Shown: in pieces, positions 14,351-16,643 of the stretch
Position numbering within the stretch: position 1 is the first letter of the stretch
How the letters are laid out: every line of letters begins with the position of its first letter
DNA from: DASUSF01 sp036375275
Lineage (GTDB): Bacteria; Pseudomonadota; Alphaproteobacteria; Geminicoccales; Geminicoccaceae
Assembly (NCBI GenBank): GCA_036375275.1
Contig: DASUSF010000021.1
Location: forward strand, 1-16,643
Direction: 5' to 3'
Length of the DNA: 16,643 nt
Position numbers and translations under genes: made by a program
Notes under the pieces: model-generated
The model's database searches: none
What the model was told of the DNA's origin: nothing
What the model saw: only the letters and a program-made list of their open reading frames with translations

Positions 14351-14596
14351 ATGGCGCAATTGCTGGTCAGGAAGGTCGACGACGACCTGGTTCAAAGGCT
14401 CAAGCTCAGAGCGGCCGCGGCCGGCCGCTCGGTCGAGGCGGAGCATCGCCTCATCCTCGAGGAGGCGCTGCGCGCGAAGGGGATGAGCTTTGCGGAACGT
14501 GCGACTGCGCTCCGGGCCCGGACCGGGGGCCGCAAGACCGGCGATGCCGCAGCGCTCATCCGCGCTGATCGCGACCGCGATCTTCCCGCGGACTGA
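14351..14596 (+). CDS. FitA/VapB-type ribbon-helix-helix antitoxin
   Basis: An 81-residue protein. ATG 14351 is preferred over ATG 14342 because family members begin with MA followed by the DNA-binding beta strand. The strand is AQLLVRK, helix 1 is DDDLVQRLKLRAAAAG, and helix 2 is RSVEAEHRLILEEALRA, where the AEHR segment is characteristic of the FitA/StbC branch. The C-terminal tail MSFAERATALRARTGGRKTG would wrap around the PIN toxin. It neutralises the toxin encoded two bases downstream and should bind the palindrome just upstream. This gene lies directly after the permease pair and may be part of an acquired islet. Chromosomal copies of this type are common; whether this one is active cannot be read from sequence. 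Confidence 0.88.
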   Translation: MAQLLVRKVDDDLVQRLKLRAAAAGRSVEAEHRLILEEALRAKGMSFAERATALRARTGGRKTGDAAALIRADRDRDLPAD

Positions 14597-14598
14597 CC

Positions 14599-15000
14599 AT
14601 GCTGGTCGTCGACGCCAGCATCGCCGTCAAATGGGTCACCGAAGAGGATGGCAGCGAAGCCGCGGCGGGGCTCCTGAGCGCGGAGTTGATCGCGCCCGAT
14701 CTCTGGCTGGCGGAAGCGGCGAACGCGATCTGGGCCAAGCTTCGCCGGCGACTGATCGAAGTCGACCACGCCCGCGATGCCATCCACAACCTTCTCGATG
14801 CACCGGTTCGCGCGATTTCTGTCAAGACGCTTCTGCCTGCGGCCTTCGGCATGGCCTGCGAGCTCGCTCACCCGGTCTACGACTGCCTCTATCTCGCGGC
14901 CGCTGAACTGAACGACACCAGGGTCATCACCGCCGACCAGCGGTTTTTCGAGCACTGCTCCAGCCACAGCTACCTCGGCCGCAGGATCGGGCTTCTTTAA
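14599..15000 (+). CDS. PIN-domain ribonuclease toxin (VapC/FitB family)
   Basis: A 133-residue single PIN domain starting at ATG 14599, two bases after the antitoxin stop, so the pair is co-translated. The acidic active-site residues of the family are all present: D5 in LVVDASIAVKW, E39 in WLAEAANAIW, D95 in HPVYDCLYLAAA and D113 in VITADQRFF. They coordinate Mg2+/Mn2+ for cleavage of RNA, which in studied VapC toxins is a specific tRNA or rRNA site; the target here is unknown. The sequence is intact, so activity is expected. G+C is lower than in the core genes, about 62% in one line counted by hand. Confidence 0.92.
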   Translation: MLVVDASIAVKWVTEEDGSEAAAGLLSAELIAPDLWLAEAANAIWAKLRRRLIEVDHARDAIHNLLDAPVRAISVKTLLPAAFGMACELAHPVYDCLYLAAAELNDTRVITADQRFFEHCSSHSYLGRRIGLL

Positions 15001-15066
15001 TGAGACACTCACGCATGAATCTCACCAATCCGGATACGCGCTGATCAGATGTGAGACGGTCTAAGA

Positions 15067-15231
15067 ATGCCCATGCCCAGAATGCCGACCCGCTTGACTG
15101 GTAAGTACCAGCAGGACTTGAGTAGGTTGGTGAACATAGCAAACGAGCACGCTCGCATGCTGAATCGTCATGATGCGTTCATTCAGAACGAAATGGTCGA
15201 ACAGATGCTAGAGGCAGAAAAGGGGATATGA
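15067..15231 (+). CDS. Small unrecognised protein, 54 residues, coupled to the next gene
   Basis: An open frame from ATG 15067 to TGA 15229-15231 encodes 54 residues. It begins MPMPRMPTRLTGKYQQDLSR; the rest is a probably helical, hydrophilic stretch with no membrane segment and a charged end (QMLEAEKGI). Internal ATGs at 15073 and 15082 are possible starts; a purine-rich GAGACGG lies about 8 bases before 15067. Its stop overlaps the ATG of the membrane-protein gene in an ATGA, which is the best evidence that it is real. It lies in DNA of about 47-50% G+C, unlike the core genes. I recognise no family. A role as regulator or cytoplasmic partner of the membrane protein is inference. Confidence 0.6.
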   Translation: MPMPRMPTRLTGKYQQDLSRLVNIANEHARMLNRHDAFIQNEMVEQMLEAEKGI

Positions 15232-15674
15232 CGTACGCGATGGACAGATCGAGTGCGTATACACAGGCAGTGATGCTCGTCGGTTATGCCGGATTTCTTG
15301 GTTTCTGGGCGTTTATGAGCGACAAGATGAACGAGTACATGTCCGTTTTGGCTGGGATGTCCATGGCAATTTCATTGGCTATCTTTGTGTTGTACACCGT
15401 GTGGCATATTGTCGTCGGACATAGGATGTTGCTAATGCGCGGTGATGCGCTGCTGAGAGCGGGCAAAGACCCGGGGCGCTACATGGAGACAAAGCAAGAG
15501 TATGAAGAAAAAATCAAGGATTTTCATATCCAGACTTTCTCTCACTGGAATCTTGCTTTATGGCTAAGTATTGTTCCTGCAGTCGCCGCGGCCATGCTGC
15601 TGTTCGGAGCCTTCGCATACTATCTGACTGCACCGCTTCCCTGGAAGGACTTGCTGAAGGCGTTGAGCGGATGA
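15228..15674 (+). CDS. Unrecognised three-helix membrane protein, 148 residues
   Basis: Hydrophobic segments lie at about residues 13-30 (QAVMLVGYAGFLGFWAFM), 37-60 (YMSVLAGMSMAISLAIFVLY and on) and 107-134 (LWLSIVPAVAAAMLLFGAFA). Between the second and third is a charged, probably helical region at about 65-105 (RAGKDPGRYMETKQEYEEKI). It is not a family I can name. ATG 15228 is chosen because it overlaps the stop of the 54-residue ORF; AGGGG sits only 2 bases before it, so translation probably depends on coupling, and ATG 15240 is an alternative start. Hand counts give about 47-53% G+C, against about 70% in leuS, a sign of recent acquisition. Position beside a toxin-antitoxin pair fits an accessory islet; a defence or stress role is only a guess. 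Confidence 0.75.
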   Translation: MTYAMDRSSAYTQAVMLVGYAGFLGFWAFMSDKMNEYMSVLAGMSMAISLAIFVLYTVWHIVVGHRMLLMRGDALLRAGKDPGRYMETKQEYEEKIKDFHIQTFSHWNLALWLSIVPAVAAAMLLFGAFAYYLTAPLPWKDLLKALSG

Positions 15675-15690
15675 CTGCCAACCTCCCCAC

Positions 15691-15707
15691 GGCCTTCTTT
15701 TGAGGCC
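15691..15707. terminator. Small hairpin between convergent genes, weak terminator candidate
   Basis: GGCCT (15691-15695) and AGGCC (15703-15707) flank the 7-base loop TCTTTTG, and CCCAC/GTGGG form a wider outer arm (15686-15690 and 15721-15725). The site lies in the 72-bp gap between the stop codons of two convergent genes, where a terminator is expected. The stem is short and no clear T run follows on either strand. Confidence 0.25.
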
Positions 15708-15746
15708 ATGTCGAGCAATGGTGGGACCGGCGGATGGCGTCCCGTG

Positions 15747-16643
15747 TCACCTCTGCCAGATGCCGTCCTCCTTCAACGCCTTGCCCGCCTTGTCGAGGGC
15801 GCGGGTGAAGCGGGTCACGATCTGCTCGACCTCGTCCTCGCTGATTACGAGCGGCGGCGAGAAGGCCATGGTGTTGCCGCCGGGAAGGCCGCGAAGGATC
15901 AGGCCCTCGTCGAGACAGGCGCGGGCGATCCGGGCCGGGACCTTGTGCTTCAGCTCGAACCCGGTCTTGGTCGCTTTGTCGGCGACCAGCTCGATCCCCA
16001 TGATCAGGCCCATGCCGCGGATGTCGCCGACCAGCGGGTGCTCGGAAAAGGCGTTGCGCATCCGCGCCTGGAACTTCGCGCCGACCGTCTTCGCCCGGCC
16101 GACCAAGTCCTCGCGCTCGACGATGTCGAGGTTGGCCATGGCGGCCGCCGCCGCGACCGGGTGGGCCGAGTAGGTGAAGCCGTGGCCGAACACCCCCATC
16201 ATCGAGGCATGGTCGATGATCACGTCCCAGATCCGCTCGCTCACCAGGCAGGCGGACATCGGGAGATACGCCGAGGTCAGGCCCTTGGCGCAGGTCATGA
16301 GGTCCGGGCGGATGCCGAACACGTCCGAGCCGAACCAGGCGCCGAGCCGCCCGAAGCCGCAGATCACCTCGTCCGCGATCATCAGGACGTCGTGTCGGTC
16401 CAGGACCTTCTGGATCTCCTCGAAGTAGCCTTCCGGCGGGACCTGGACGCCGCCGGTCCCCATCACCGGCTCGGCGATGAAGGCGCCGACCGTCTCCGGC
16501 CCCTCGCGCTCGATCAGGTCCTCGAGCTCGCGGGCGAGCTGCCGCGAGTAGTCCCGTTCGCTCATGTCCTCGGGCTTGCCCCGGTAGAGGTCGGGACACG
16601 TGGTGTGCCGGACCTCGCGGATCGGGAGGTTGAAGGCCTTGTG
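15747..16643 (-). CDS. Class III PLP-dependent omega-aminotransferase, C-terminal part (5' end outside window)
   Basis: The frame continues past the ATG at 16565 to the window edge (HKAFNLPIREVRHTTCPDLY precedes it), so that ATG is internal and the first part of the protein is missing; about 298 residues are visible. Fold-type I class III motifs are present: VGAFIAEPVMGTGGV, the cofactor-ring aspartate in MIADEVICGFGRLGAWFG (visible residue 91), and the Schiff-base lysine in LMTCAKGLTSAYLPM (visible residue 120, codon near 16284-16286). GFTYSAHPVAAAAAMANLDI and MAFSPPLVISEDEVEQIV follow. The sequence resembles pyruvate-dependent omega-transaminases such as that of Chromobacterium violaceum and putrescine/polyamine aminotransferases (SpuC), as remembered. 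It would move an amino group from an amine or beta-amino acid to pyruvate; the donor is not determinable here. Confidence 0.93.
   Translation of the reverse strand, partial: HKAFNLPIREVRHTTCPDLYRGKPEDMSERDYSRQLARELEDLIEREGPETVGAFIAEPVMGTGGVQVPPEGYFEEIQKVLDRHDVLMIADEVICGFGRLGAWFGSDVFGIRPDLMTCAKGLTSAYLPMSACLVSERIWDVIIDHASMMGVFGHGFTYSAHPVAAAAAMANLDIVEREDLVGRAKTVGAKFQARMRNAFSEHPLVGDIRGMGLIMGIELVADKATKTGFELKHKVPARIARACLDEGLILRGLPGGNTMAFSPPLVISEDEVEQIVTRFTRALDKAGKALKEDGIWQR

Noticed and set aside
14490..14906. A 138-codon plus-strand frame overlapping antitoxin and toxin
   Set aside because: It is in a different frame from two well-supported adjacent genes and has no recognisable content.
15001..15060. 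TCTCAC/GTGAGA inverted pair and CTGATCAG palindrome as a possible recombination site or terminator of the toxin gene
   Set aside because: The arms are only 6 bases with a 25-base spacer and the palindrome is 8 bases; both are within chance expectation, and no partner copy was found at the other end of the islet.
15514..16599. A 361-codon minus-strand frame overlapping the aminotransferase
   Set aside because: The aminotransferase frame carries all catalytic motifs; this alternative is a +1/-1 reading rich in Gly, Arg and Pro.

Overview
The window comes from a high-GC Gram-negative bacterium, most likely an alphaproteobacterium of the Rhodospirillales type. Hand counts of sample lines give about 67-70% G+C in the core genes. 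The strongest taxonomic clue is the gene order DUF3576 lipoprotein - leuS - lptE - holA, which I know as a typical alphaproteobacterial arrangement. LptE, two outer-membrane barrel proteins and two lipoboxes confirm an outer membrane. The very acidic porin loops hint at a marine or saline habitat, which is only an inference. Genes are packed tightly and no gene-free stretch exceeds 300 bases. No rRNA, tRNA, CRISPR array or insertion sequence was seen.

Layout, left to right. (1) Bases 1-3599, plus strand: a translationally coupled triad made of the 3' end of a DUF4331 protein, an exported TPR protein and a HupE/UreJ-like membrane protein with an EF-hand loop. The HupE frame has no stop at the end of its conserved region and runs on, antisense, into the next gene. 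(2) 2973-3671, minus strand: YggS-type PLP homeostasis protein. It is divergent from a cupin_4/JmjC-type oxygenase (3790-4998, plus). (3) 5195-7180: an acidic porin, followed after two GC-rich hairpins and a near-consensus sigma70 promoter by a shorter barrel protein that is homologous to the porin's C-terminal part. (4) 7222-12019: the DUF3576 - leuS - lptE - holA cluster (lipoprotein, leucyl-tRNA synthetase, LPS transport, DNA polymerase III delta). (5) 12148-14291: two overlapping ABC-transporter permeases of the Opp/Dpp class with no binding protein or ATPase beside them. (6) 14292-15674: an accessory islet. It holds a FitAB/VapBC-type toxin-antitoxin pair behind a palindromic operator, then a roughly 50% G+C pair made of a 54-residue ORF and a three-helix membrane protein joined by an ATGA overlap. 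(7) 15747 to the window end, minus strand: the C-terminal part of a class III omega-aminotransferase.

The parts most worth following up are the 54-aa/148-aa pair in the low-GC islet, the DUF4331-TPR-HupE triad with its probable CTG start and missing stop, the FitA-like operator, and the truncated porin paralogue.
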